Shown here piece after piece: positions 16,312-24,354 of a DNA stretch of 36,036 bases. Both the position numbers and the translations under genes were made by a program. Position 1 is the stretch's first letter, and every line of letters begins with the position of its first letter. The notes below the pieces were generated by a model. It was given only the letters and a program-made list of their open reading frames with translations. It did no database searches and was not told the origin of the DNA. The DNA lies in contig QGNN01000015.1 in assembly GCA_003228105.1 (NCBI GenBank), positions 1 through 36,036 of the forward strand, in the 5' to 3' direction. The stretch comes from Chloroflexota bacterium (GTDB lineage Bacteria > Chloroflexota > Dehalococcoidia > Lucifugimonadales > UBA826).

Positions 16312-18257
16312 CAACCTACCTCTCCAGCAACATTTCCCATTAGTGAAACGTCATAACCTCCAAGGGAGGCGATCTGGTTTTGTAAATCACCGCTCGAAAG
16401 ACGCTCTAATAAAATATCCACGGTCACAACCGAACCTATAAATTTTGACGGAACCACTATCTGAAACCTCTCGTTTTCCAAAGGTATGAATTCCAGATCG
16501 CTGGCCAGCGCAGCTGCCATGATTCCCATCCCAGCATCAACAAACCCCGAAGACACCGCCGCCGCTACATTCCAATGAGTGTACTCTTCGTTCTCGTAAC
16601 CAATAATTTTGGATGGGTCCAAATCTGACTGCTTTAGCAAATAGTCAAAAAGAAAACGGGTTCCGGATCCTCTTTGTCTATTCATGAATTTTGTATTCTT
16701 CGCAATCAAATCGTTAACTTTTTTTATTTCTTTTGGATTCCCTTTCTGAACCATCAACCCTTGTGTACGGCCCACAAAGTCATATATGCAAACTTTTTCA
16801 TTGGGTATATGCCGTTTTACGGCAGAAAAATTGTATTCCCCAGTTTCTTCATCAAGTAGGTGACTACCTGCCATATGAGCATATCCTTTGGATAGTGCCA
16901 ACAGTCCACCTACACTTCCCACACTAGAAGATATTAATCTGACACCACTTTTTGCAAAAGTTAATTCGCTTGCCAGTATGTCCAAGGCAATATCATGGCT
17001 TCCCGATATAAGTAGGGTTTTATCTATCTCAGAGCGTTGCCGATTTAAAATTACTGAAACGGCCGAACCTTCCTCAATACCCTCTGAATTAGCGGGTATC
17101 TTAATTACACCATCAGATTTGGATATCGATAGAGTCATAGCGGCCCCGCGGGTGGTTGGATTAGCTATGTAGTCTCCATTCACAGGCGCCACTACCACCC
17201 TCAAAAATTCTTCTTCTCCCAATGGAGAGGCGATTTTTTTCCCCATAACTGATTTTATTTGATCTGGAACGATTTCATTGGACTTCAAAAAATCATAAAT
17301 AATTGGCTTTAAAAACAGTTCCGCGGTAGTGAGGGCTGAAGAAGGATACCCAGGCATGCCAATTACTGGTTTCCCCGATACAGAGCCCAATATGACTGGA
17401 TGTCCAGGTCTGATAGCTACACCATGGACAATAACCTCCCCCAATTTGGACATCACAAAAGATGTAAAGTCCTCCGAGCCCGCTGAGGAACCCGCAATAA
17501 CTACCAAAATGTCACAGTCAGTTATAGCATGAAGCAACGCTCGTTCCAACAAAATTGGATCGTCGGGTACCGGGCTTTGAACTGATGCTTCGGCCCCCCA
17601 ATCTTCCGCCAGTGCCGATAGAAAAATGGAGTTAAATTCGATTATTTGGCCTGGTCCTGGAGTTTCTCCGATTTTTACTAATTCAGTTCCAGTTGGGATG
17701 AAGCAAACCTTCGGTGGAATATTAACTCTAACATCTGACAGGCCTGCCGCCCCGAGGCAAGCCAAGTCTAAAGATCTAATTATAGCGCCCTGTTGTAACA
17801 CCAATTCAGGGGCTGCAATATCTTCAGCTATCTTCCTAACATGCTGATATGGAGCTACAGGATTACGAATAAAGATTTCGGTAGCAGAATATTTCTCCAA
17901 ATCCTCTATCATAATCACAGAGTCGAAGCCTTCAGGTACAGGATCTCCAGTATCGACCCATCGAAAAGCGGCCCCTTCGATAAGTTTAATCGGTCTTGTT
18001 TCTGTCGCTCCCAACGAAGATTCGTATCTTATGGCGACGCCATCCATAGCAGAAGTGGTCACATGAGGCGACGATATCTTGGCAAAGACAGCCTGACTAG
18101 AAACTCTTCCAACAGAATCTTTGATGGAGATTATTTCAGTCTCTCTTTTCAAAGGGGAACCGATATCCAATAAATGATTTTGGTATTTATCTTGAGCAAT
18201 TTGAAGTGGGATATCTTTCAGGAAATAATTTCTTTCGAAATCGGCTTGTGGCGACAT
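16311..18257 (-). CDS. MoeA fused to a periplasmic-binding-like (LysR-substrate-type) domain
   Basis: Residues 1-405 are a MoeA protein, the enzyme that inserts molybdate or tungstate into adenylated molybdopterin. It has SAMDGVAI with D72, a GPGQIIEFNS turn and the late motif IRPGHPVILG..GKPVIGMPGYPSSA. Residues about 413-640 form a substrate-binding-protein-like domain with a GRTQGLMVQKGNP stretch and RGSGTRFLFDYL (529-540). This two-part architecture is a known family, frequent in archaea. The loop that usually reads TGDEL reads TGTELV here (T191), so one conserved acidic residue is missing. A regular moeA lies just upstream, so the two copies may have split roles, for instance sensing or choosing the metal; this is inference. 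Confidence 0.9.
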   Translation of the reverse strand: MSPQADFERNYFLKDIPLQIAQDKYQNHLLDIGSPLKRETEIISIKDSVGRVSSQAVFAKISSPHVTTSAMDGVAIRYESSLGATETRPIKLIEGAAFRWVDTGDPVPEGFDSVIMIEDLEKYSATEIFIRNPVAPYQHVRKIAEDIAAPELVLQQGAIIRSLDLACLGAAGLSDVRVNIPPKVCFIPTGTELVKIGETPGPGQIIEFNSIFLSALAEDWGAEASVQSPVPDDPILLERALLHAITDCDILVVIAGSSAGSEDFTSFVMSKLGEVIVHGVAIRPGHPVILGSVSGKPVIGMPGYPSSALTTAELFLKPIIYDFLKSNEIVPDQIKSVMGKKIASPLGEEEFLRVVVAPVNGDYIANPTTRGAAMTLSISKSDGVIKIPANSEGIEEGSAVSVILNRQRSEIDKTLLISGSHDIALDILASELTFAKSGVRLISSSVGSVGGLLALSKGYAHMAGSHLLDEETGEYNFSAVKRHIPNEKVCIYDFVGRTQGLMVQKGNPKEIKKVNDLIAKNTKFMNRQRGSGTRFLFDYLLKQSDLDPSKIIGYENEEYTHWNVAAAVSSGFVDAGMGIMAAALASDLEFIPLENERFQIVVPSKFIGSVVTVDILLERLSSGDLQNQIASLGGYDVSLMGNVAGEVG

Positions 18258-18272
18258 TGTTAGCCTTTATAT

Positions 18273-19502
18273 TTAATCTAAATAAACCTTTACAAGAGTG
18301 TCTTTATATATGCCGGAAGATTCAGAGTCGATTTCAACATATCCGTCAGATCCCAATATAGTGGAAATTAGATTAGATTTTCCATGTACCGGTACAGCGA
18401 AAATTTTACCATTTTCATTTTTTAACTGGACCCTGACATAATCCGTTCTACCACTAGTTGAAGGTAAATTAGAATTCAGAATTGCCTCAACAATTTTGTG
18501 ACCAGGAAATATTTTTTGACCAGCTATTAAACGTAACAAAGGGTCTACAACCACCTTGAATATAGTAATTGCAGACACTGGATTGCCCGGTAGACCGATT
18601 ATAGGCTTCCCAGCAGAGAACCCTAAAATTGTAGGTTTGCCAGGTTTTACAGATAACCCATGTACCAATACTCCTGGGGAGCCCATTTTGTTAATCACTT
18701 GTGCTGTGAGATCTCTAGAACTTATCGAACTACCTGCCGTGAAAACAACCATGTCCGAGATTTCTATTGCCCTTTTAGCGACTTCCAATAGCTCATTAAA
18801 TTCATCCGGAACTCTAGGAAACAAGGTAGGTAAGGCGCCAAGGCCTTCAACGAGAGTTCCGATCGTGTACAGATTAATATCCCGGATCATGCCTCCTTTT
18901 ACCTTTTCTTTGGGTGGAACTAATTCGTCTCCTGAAGATATAACTGCTACTTTAGGGCTCCGGTAGGCTTGGATGGAGGTTATCCCTAAAGACATTAACG
19001 CTCCTAATTCCGCATGACCAATTATTGTTCCAACTGCCAGTATGGAATCCCCAATTTGGAAGTCTTCACCGGCCATAATAACGTTCTCCCCCGATGCTAC
19101 GGGTCTATAAACTTCCAGAAGGCCGGTAGGTGTTATTTTTGTGTGTTCCACCATTACCACTGCATCAGCATTATTCGCCAACATTCCCCCTGTATAAGCA
19201 GTGGCCGCCTCTCCTGGGGACAGGGATAAAAATGCCTCACTGCCCATAGGTATTTCCCCCACCAATTCAACATATGCAGGAAGTGCATCAGATGCCCCAT
19301 AAGTATCAGAAGCTCTTACTGAATAGCCATCCATAGAAGATCTGTTAAAAGATGGGGAATTCTCCTCACTAACTACTCGTTTTGCAAGTGTTCTACCAGT
19401 AGCATCTTCTGTGTAGACTGTCTCAAATCCAACAGAAGATATCTTTTCAGACATCAAACTTATCGCATCTGGCGGTGATATCACGTTGAAGAAATTAGCC
19501 AT
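18273..19502 (-). CDS. moeA: Molybdopterin molybdotransferase MoeA
   Basis: This 409-aa protein is a standard MoeA. It has SSMDGYSV with D58, GEDF with D147, SSGDELV with D192 and the C-terminal signature KPGKPTILG..GKPIIGLPGNPVSA, where the paralogue has GYPSSA. It catalyses metal insertion into MPT-AMP, the last common step for mononuclear Mo and W enzymes. The frame opens with TTG then ATG; the ATG at 19502 follows GAGG and is preferred. It lies 15 bp before the MoeA-PBP gene and 51 bp after fhs. It is the copy with all the expected acidic residues and is the likely catalytic one. Confidence 0.94.
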   Translation of the reverse strand: MANFFNVISPPDAISLMSEKISSVGFETVYTEDATGRTLAKRVVSEENSPSFNRSSMDGYSVRASDTYGASDALPAYVELVGEIPMGSEAFLSLSPGEAATAYTGGMLANNADAVVMVEHTKITPTGLLEVYRPVASGENVIMAGEDFQIGDSILAVGTIIGHAELGALMSLGITSIQAYRSPKVAVISSGDELVPPKEKVKGGMIRDINLYTIGTLVEGLGALPTLFPRVPDEFNELLEVAKRAIEISDMVVFTAGSSISSRDLTAQVINKMGSPGVLVHGLSVKPGKPTILGFSAGKPIIGLPGNPVSAITIFKVVVDPLLRLIAGQKIFPGHKIVEAILNSNLPSTSGRTDYVRVQLKNENGKIFAVPVHGKSNLISTILGSDGYVEIDSESSGIYKDTLVKVYLD

Positions 19503-19553
19503 CAAAACCTCATCTAACCAAGTTATTAAGGCATGGCCAACCCAAATTAAATT

Positions 19554-21173
19554 CTAAAGCCCAACAATGTTACCCGAGCGATCCACATCTAGTGACCTGG
19601 GTTCCCCAGGCAGTCCCGGCATTGTCATGATACTTCCAGCGATCGGGTATATGAATCCTGCACCAACAGATGCTCTTGCATCAGATACTTTAAAGTCATA
19701 ATCAGAAGGAAGGCCTTTCAATGATCGGTTGTGTGAAAGTGACAAGTGGGTTTTTGCCATACATATTGGAAGGCCTCCCCATCCATTCTCTTCAAATTGT
19801 CTTAAAGCTCGTCTCGCGACGGGAGTGTAATTGACTCCAGTTGCGTTATAAACCTTGGTAGCTAAAGATGAGATTTTGTTCTCTAAGGAATCAGACAATT
19901 CATACATATAAGAAATTGAACCCGGAGAGTCGTTTGTGGCTTTAATAACAGCATCCGCTAGATCAAGGCCGCCCTCTCCTCCATCTTCATAAACTTTAGA
20001 CACGACAGCATACTCAGCGCCAGCCTCTGTTGAAAGAGATTTAACAAGCTCTGTTTCTTCCGAGTCATCTGTAGGAAAACTATTAACCGCAACAACTACG
20101 GGTAGATTAAAACTCTTTATCACTCCAATTAGATGTTTAAGATTAGACATTCCTTTAACTAGGGCTTCTCTATTGGCTGCATCCAAACTACGAAGTGGAG
20201 CTCCACCGTGCGATTTAAGGGCCCTGACAGAGGCCACAATGACTGCTGCTGCAGGCTCTAGGTCATTTAGCCGTGCCTTTATATGCATGAACTTCTCAAA
20301 CCCCAAATCAGCTCCAAAACCTGCTTCGGTCAAGACGTAATCAGCATAACCAAGGGCTAGTTGGTCTGAAACCACCGAACAACATCCATGAGCTATATTC
20401 CCGAACGGGCCCGTATGAACGAAAACCGGCTGGCCTTCGGTAGTTTGTACTATGTTCGGTTGAATAGCATAACGCAACAAAGACATCATAGATCCAACAG
20501 CCTTTATCTCTTCCGCTTGTACCGGGGTACCGTCATCCTTATATCCAACGACTATCTTGCTCAATCTTTTTCTGAGATCTTCCAAATTTGAAGACAGCGC
20601 CAAAATTGCCATCACCTCGGAGGCAGTGACAATGTCAAACCCTGTCTCACGGAGAGGGGCATTTGCTTTCCCTCCGAGACCCGTCAGCACGCTTCTGAGC
20701 GACCTCTCTTCCACGTCTGTCACTCTTCTAATAGTCACACCTTGCGGCGAAAATCCTTTGATTTTATTTCTTTGAGCGACATTATCCGTCAAAGCAACAA
20801 GTAAATTGTGAGCCGACCCAACTGCATGTGCGTCACCCGTGAAATGGATATTCACTTCATCTTCTGGCTCAACTTTGGATGCGCCACCGCCTGTTCCGCC
20901 GCCCTTTATCCCAAATATAGGACCAAGAGAAGGTTCCCGCAATGTTGCAACAACATTTTTTTTCATCTTACCCATCGCTTGCGCTAAACCAACTACCGTG
21001 GTGGTTTTTCCTTCCCCAGCCGGGGTGGGAGTTATACCAGTAACAACCACCAGTTTACCTTTTCGTTCCTTCTTAATTGCAGACAAAGACAATTTTGCCT
21101 TATAGGCACCATACGGAACGAGATCATCCGGAGAGATTCCTAATTCACTAGCAACATTTTCTATTAACTTCAT
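19554..21173 (-). CDS. fhs: Formate-tetrahydrofolate ligase
   Basis: Fhs makes 10-formyl-tetrahydrofolate from formate, THF and ATP. The 539-aa protein carries the ATP loop TPAGEGKTT at residues 50-58, the family motif REPSLGPIFGIKGGGTGGG (79-97) and VNIHFTGDAHAV (107-118). The RVTDVEERSLR and VFVHTGPFGNIAHG segments are also typical. Slightly shorter than the usual 555-560 aa. AAGG precedes the ATG. It heads the long minus-strand run that includes formate dehydrogenase, so formate can be oxidised for NADH or drawn into C1 metabolism by neighbouring genes. Whether it shares a transcript with the MFS gene 73 bp upstream is unclear. Confidence 0.97.
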   Translation of the reverse strand: MKLIENVASELGISPDDLVPYGAYKAKLSLSAIKKERKGKLVVVTGITPTPAGEGKTTTVVGLAQAMGKMKKNVVATLREPSLGPIFGIKGGGTGGGASKVEPEDEVNIHFTGDAHAVGSAHNLLVALTDNVAQRNKIKGFSPQGVTIRRVTDVEERSLRSVLTGLGGKANAPLRETGFDIVTASEVMAILALSSNLEDLRKRLSKIVVGYKDDGTPVQAEEIKAVGSMMSLLRYAIQPNIVQTTEGQPVFVHTGPFGNIAHGCCSVVSDQLALGYADYVLTEAGFGADLGFEKFMHIKARLNDLEPAAAVIVASVRALKSHGGAPLRSLDAANREALVKGMSNLKHLIGVIKSFNLPVVVAVNSFPTDDSEETELVKSLSTEAGAEYAVVSKVYEDGGEGGLDLADAVIKATNDSPGSISYMYELSDSLENKISSLATKVYNATGVNYTPVARRALRQFEENGWGGLPICMAKTHLSLSHNRSLKGLPSDYDFKVSDARASVGAGFIYPIAGSIMTMPGLPGEPRSLDVDRSGNIVGL

Positions 21174-21246
21174 AACCCAACCTTGAAAACCCTAACCATA
21201 TTTTCAACAATTAGAAAGGATATCACTGAACATCATATTTTATCGC

Positions 21247-22482
21247 TTATTGGTACCGTCTAATCTCTGGGTGTTTAAAAGTTATCCAAACCGTGAAAAG
21301 TATCAACAAGACCGCTAACACTGCAATTGAGCCTTGCCCACCTAACCAATCCGCCATAAGCCCTGCAGGCAATACGCCTAGGGGCATTAATCCCCAGTTC
21401 AACATATATATACTCATCACCCGCCCACGGTATTCTTCCTCAGCCTCCTCCATTATCAGGGCCATGTTAATGGACCGACGACCTGCATCGCCGAGGCCTA
21501 AAGGAAGCATTATTAATGCAGCAAATAAATACAGAGGTACAGCGGCAATCAAGAGGAGACTAAATCCTGACAAATACGAACTGATAAGTAGCACTTTCCC
21601 ACGCAATCTGCTGCCAAGGGAGGCTATATAAATAGATCCTATTAGGGCCCCGAGCCCCATAACAGAAACCAGTAAACCCATTGAATCTGCTTTCAACTCA
21701 TATATATCTACTATGAAAACTGGCATTATAAATCTAAAGGGCTGAGCTAAAATAGTCGTAGATAAAGCAATAGCGAGAAGTATCAAAATAAAGGAATTGT
21801 TACGAACATATTTTAATCCCTTAAGCATATCGTTAATTAGAACCGAAGGGCGATTGGAATCGGATGCTGACCCATTCTTTGGGGCCACACTGTATCCTTT
21901 GTTTTTTATCAGCATAGTGAATATGATCGAAGAGAAATTGAGAACTGTTATCAGCAAGTAAACTTTGCCAGGGCCAATGAATTCATAAAGTAATCCAGCT
22001 GCAGTAGGTGCGGCCAAAGTGCTGAAACTCATAGCAGCAGCATTCAGAGCCACAGCATTTGACACCAATTTCTGTCCTACCATTTGAGGAATTAAAGCTT
22101 GCCGAGCGGGCATCATAAAGGCGAAAACTGCTCCCTGGACAATCGATGCGATTAGCAAATGGACCCAAGTAACATTCTCAGTCAAAATTAAAATCGCAAC
22201 AACCAGCGATACGATACCTGCCAAGAGCTGCCCGGCTTGAATTATTCGTTTTTTGTGAAAGCGATCAGCAATGACACCACCAACCAACGCCAATGTAAGC
22301 ATAGGTATAGCCGAACCTGCATTAACTATTCCAAGGAGCATGCCAGAATTCTCAAGTTCGTAAACGAAGTAGCTCCTAACTAGCATCTGCATGTTCATTC
22401 CGAACATTAAGGTAAGCATCCCTATCCATAAAAAGAGAAAATCCCGATTCTTTAAAGACTGATAAGTCTCTGAAAAACTCAC
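21247..22482 (-). CDS. MFS transporter, drug/siderophore-exporter-like
   Basis: A hydrophobic protein of about 411 aa with roughly twelve membrane segments, in the major facilitator superfamily and closest in style to MFS_3 exporters (EntS-like). Early motifs are SLKNRDFLFLWIGM and, after the second helix, GGVIADRFHKKRIIQ, the MFS A-type loop. The frame is open back to a TTG at 22524, but the GTG at 22482 gives the usual family N-terminus; neither has a good ribosome binding site. The substrate is unknown. The leader carries a promoter and a multi-helix RNA-like element at 22547-22631, so expression may be controlled by an RNA switch or a structured 5' UTR. The C-terminal half is regular. Confidence 0.85.
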   Translation of the reverse strand: MSFSETYQSLKNRDFLFLWIGMLTLMFGMNMQMLVRSYFVYELENSGMLLGIVNAGSAIPMLTLALVGGVIADRFHKKRIIQAGQLLAGIVSLVVAILILTENVTWVHLLIASIVQGAVFAFMMPARQALIPQMVGQKLVSNAVALNAAAMSFSTLAAPTAAGLLYEFIGPGKVYLLITVLNFSSIIFTMLIKNKGYSVAPKNGSASDSNRPSVLINDMLKGLKYVRNNSFILILLAIALSTTILAQPFRFIMPVFIVDIYELKADSMGLLVSVMGLGALIGSIYIASLGSRLRGKVLLISSYLSGFSLLLIAAVPLYLFAALIMLPLGLGDAGRRSINMALIMEEAEEEYRGRVMSIYMLNWGLMPLGVLPAGLMADWLGGQGSIAVLAVLLILFTVWITFKHPEIRRYQ

Positions 22483-22546
22483 TATATGGATTGGAGAAAA
22501 TATGGATAAATTAGCATAACCCAACCTGATTTTGACGTCTAGTCTT

Positions 22547-22631
22547 CCCTCTGGAATGATTCAAAGGGGGCCCGAACCACGGTAGACTCTCATTCAAAAG
22601 AAAGGTCACCGCAGGTGTTCAGTTCGGACCC
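22547..22631 (-). ncRNA. Candidate structured leader RNA (riboswitch-like) upstream of the MFS gene
   Basis: Read on the minus strand this 85-nt segment folds into four helices. P1 pairs 22622-22631 with 22568-22577 (10 bp). It encloses P2 (22614-22617 with 22607-22610, 3-nt loop) and P3 (22600-22604 with 22587-22591, 8-nt loop). P4 (22562-22568 with 22547-22553, 8-nt loop) follows directly and shares one base with P1. P1, P3 and P4 each contain one position that is a G-U pair on the minus strand but a C-A mismatch on the plus strand, which points to a minus-strand RNA. A promoter just upstream would start transcription near 22634. I match it to no known riboswitch class. It could also be a small RNA or a palindromic repeat. 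Confidence 0.5.
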
Positions 22632-22640
22632 GTTTGAACT

Positions 22641-22668
22641 TATATAAATCGCACCGCAACTTTACAAA
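22641..22668 (-). promoter_or_regulatory. Candidate sigma-70-type promoter for the MFS leader
   Basis: On the minus strand, TTTGTA (22663-22668) and TATATA (22641-22646) are separated by 16 bases. The predicted start of transcription near 22634 is three bases before the first helix of the structured leader. The match is decent but was judged by eye in an AT-rich region. Confidence 0.4.
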
Positions 22669-22834
22669 CAAACTATTCATATTAGTTAGTACGGTTGTTG
22701 ATTCTATCATTACGTGCCCATTTCATAGGTGGAGAAGATTTGGTCTATAGAAATTGAAATTTGTAGCGAAAGAAGTGGTATCTGAAATTATGCTATGACC
22801 GTCAAGTACATGAAGCTCTAATTTAAATATGGTT
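22669..22834. other. Non-coding stretch between the MFS promoter and the aldolase remnant
   Basis: Together with the two flanking elements this makes a region of over 700 bp (22483-23230) without an intact gene. I see no further open frame, tRNA-like fold or long repeat in this part. It is AT-rich and contains stops in all frames. It may be decayed sequence from the aldolase gene whose front survives at 22835-23065. Confidence 0.5.
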
Positions 22835-23065
22835 TTAATCGTACCTTCCAATTCTCGGTGTGCCGAATTGAAAAAATCCTATGCGGGTATCTCCTCCGTA
22901 TATCCTGTCTGGAAAGCCTAAAAATATTCTTCCAATCTTAAATCCCGTTAAGCACATAAGCAGCGTTCCCATCAATTCAGCTACGTTCGGGCTTTGAAGC
23001 CCTACAAAAGGTCCTTTAGCTGGTTTGCCTGATAGCAGATCATTTCTAACGCCATTTATTCTCAT
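22835..23065 (-). pseudogene. Remnant of a HpcH/HpaI-type aldolase gene (N-terminus only)
   Basis: The 76-codon frame begins with MRINGVRNDLLSGKPAKG and continues PFVGLQSPNVAELMG, which matches in style the first 33 or so residues of HpcH/HpaI (2-keto-3-deoxy acid) aldolases. After that the sequence no longer resembles the expected AGFDW..D.EHG stretch, and it ends at a stop after 76 codons, where a full gene would have about 255. An intact-looking ribosome binding site AAGGTGG and an ATG remain, so the front of a real gene seems preserved while the body is deleted or scrambled. It differs from the complete aldolase at 29309-30091. A short functional protein cannot be excluded. Confidence 0.4.
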
Positions 23066-23159
23066 ATGCTTCCACCTTTTTCTTAACTTTTAGCTACAGC
23101 AAGCAAATTAATAAGATCGTAGGTAGGGGAGATTACAATATCTTGGGTCAATACGGGAT

Positions 23160-23165
23160 TATAAT
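23160..23165 (+). promoter_or_regulatory. Candidate -10 box of aroC
   Basis: A perfect TATAAT lies 65 bases before the aroC start codon. No clear -35 hexamer is seen at the right spacing. The leader downstream contains two mutually exclusive short hairpins (23190-23210 and 23205-23219). Confidence 0.4.
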
Positions 23166-23230
23166 ATTTTCTACACATATAAATACATTAAGGTAAGAAT
23201 TAGTAACCTTAATCAGGTTAACAACAAAAA

Positions 23231-24313
23231 ATGAGTAATTCATTCGGCAAAGCGTTCAGAATAACAACCTGGGGAGAATCGCACGGTGATGCTGTGGGGG
23301 TGGTAATAGACGGATGTCCGCCAGGCTTACCTATAAATTTGGAAGATATTCAAAGGGAACTCGACCGACGAAGGCCGGGACAAAGTGAAATATCCACTCA
23401 ACGGAAAGAAGGGGACAAAGCTGAGATATTATCGGGAGTATTTGAAGGATTATCTTTAGGAACCCCAATCTCAATTTCAGTGTGGAATACTGACGCGAAG
23501 GGCAAAGATTACGAGCATATGAAAAGCGTTTACCGACCTTCCCATGCTGATTATACCTATCAAGCCAAGTACGGAATCAGGAATTGGAAAGGTGGTGGAA
23601 GAGCCTCTGCCAGAGAAACTATAGGGCGAGTTGCTGCGGGAGCGATAGCAAAGAAGTTTTTATTGGCGGAATATGGCACTGAAATTGTTGCCTTCGTCAA
23701 GAGAATAAGTCACATAGAGTCAAACATTGGACACGAAGAGATAACCTTAGAAGGAATCGAAAGTAACATGGCCCGATGCCCAGACCAAGATGCTGCAGTC
23801 GCAATGATAGAAGCAGTCAAAACGGCTAGGAAGAACGGTGATTCATTGGGCGGGGTTGTGGAAGCGTTTGCGACAAATGTACCGGTTGGAATTGGGGAAC
23901 CTGTGTTCGACAAATTAGATGCTGACCTAGCAAAAGCAATGCTATCTTTGCCTGCCTGTAAAGGGTTTGAGGTCGGATCCGGTTTTGATGGAACCTACTC
24001 AACAGGCTCCCAACACAATGATCCTTTCTACATGTCGGAAGGTACAGTTCGAACCAAAACTAACAACTCTGGTGGTATTCAAGGTGGAATTAGTAACGGG
24101 GAATCCATCATTTTAAGGGCCGCATTCAAGCCAACAGCGACGATTATGAGTTCTCAGGATACAGTGGATGTTTTTGGCAATGATGTCGAATTGCAAGGTA
24201 GAGGGCGTCACGATCCATGCGTATTGCCAAGGGCAGTTCCAATCGTGGAATCTATGTTCGCCCTAGTACTATGTGATCACGTTATTCGCCATAGGGGACA
24301 AACAGGAAAATAA
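23231..24313 (+). CDS. aroC: Chorismate synthase
   Basis: AroC removes phosphate from EPSP to make chorismate, the branch point for aromatic amino acids and folate, and requires reduced FMN. The 360-aa protein has the signature [10 protein letters not shown] with H18, [10 protein letters not shown] with H105, the FMN-contact region [18 protein letters not shown] (121-138), and the late motif [13 protein letters not shown]. Length and motif order are standard. The ATG has only a weak, distant AGG upstream. The gene stands alone on the + strand, with a 3' hairpin terminator shared with the convergent SDR gene. Confidence 0.97.
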   Translation: MSNSFGKAFRITTWGESHGDAVGVVIDGCPPGLPINLEDIQRELDRRRPGQSEISTQRKEGDKAEILSGVFEGLSLGTPISISVWNTDAKGKDYEHMKSVYRPSHADYTYQAKYGIRNWKGGGRASARETIGRVAAGAIAKKFLLAEYGTEIVAFVKRISHIESNIGHEEITLEGIESNMARCPDQDAAVAMIEAVKTARKNGDSLGGVVEAFATNVPVGIGEPVFDKLDADLAKAMLSLPACKGFEVGSGFDGTYSTGSQHNDPFYMSEGTVRTKTNNSGGIQGGISNGESIILRAAFKPTATIMSSQDTVDVFGNDVELQGRGRHDPCVLPRAVPIVESMFALVLCDHVIRHRGQTGK

Positions 24314-24341
24314 GGCCAGGGAGTTTTAATCTCCCTCGCCT
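24313..24341. terminator. Hairpin terminator between aroC and the SDR gene
   Basis: An 11-bp stem pairs 24313-24323 with 24331-24341, with one mismatch and a 7-nt loop. It begins at the last base of the aroC stop codon. On the minus strand it is followed by TTATTTT, a fair U-tract, so it should stop the glc-SDR transcript. On the plus strand the tail is less U-rich. It lies between two convergent genes and probably serves both. Confidence 0.7.
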
Positions 24342-24354
24342 TTAAAAAGCATTT

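Noticed and set aside
22561-22640. tRNA-like cloverleaf in the MFS leader
   Set aside because: There is no 7-bp acceptor stem with a D-loop consensus, no anticodon arm of 5 bp with a 7-nt loop, and no TTCRA T-loop. The closing helix is 10 bp, so a leader RNA is a better reading.
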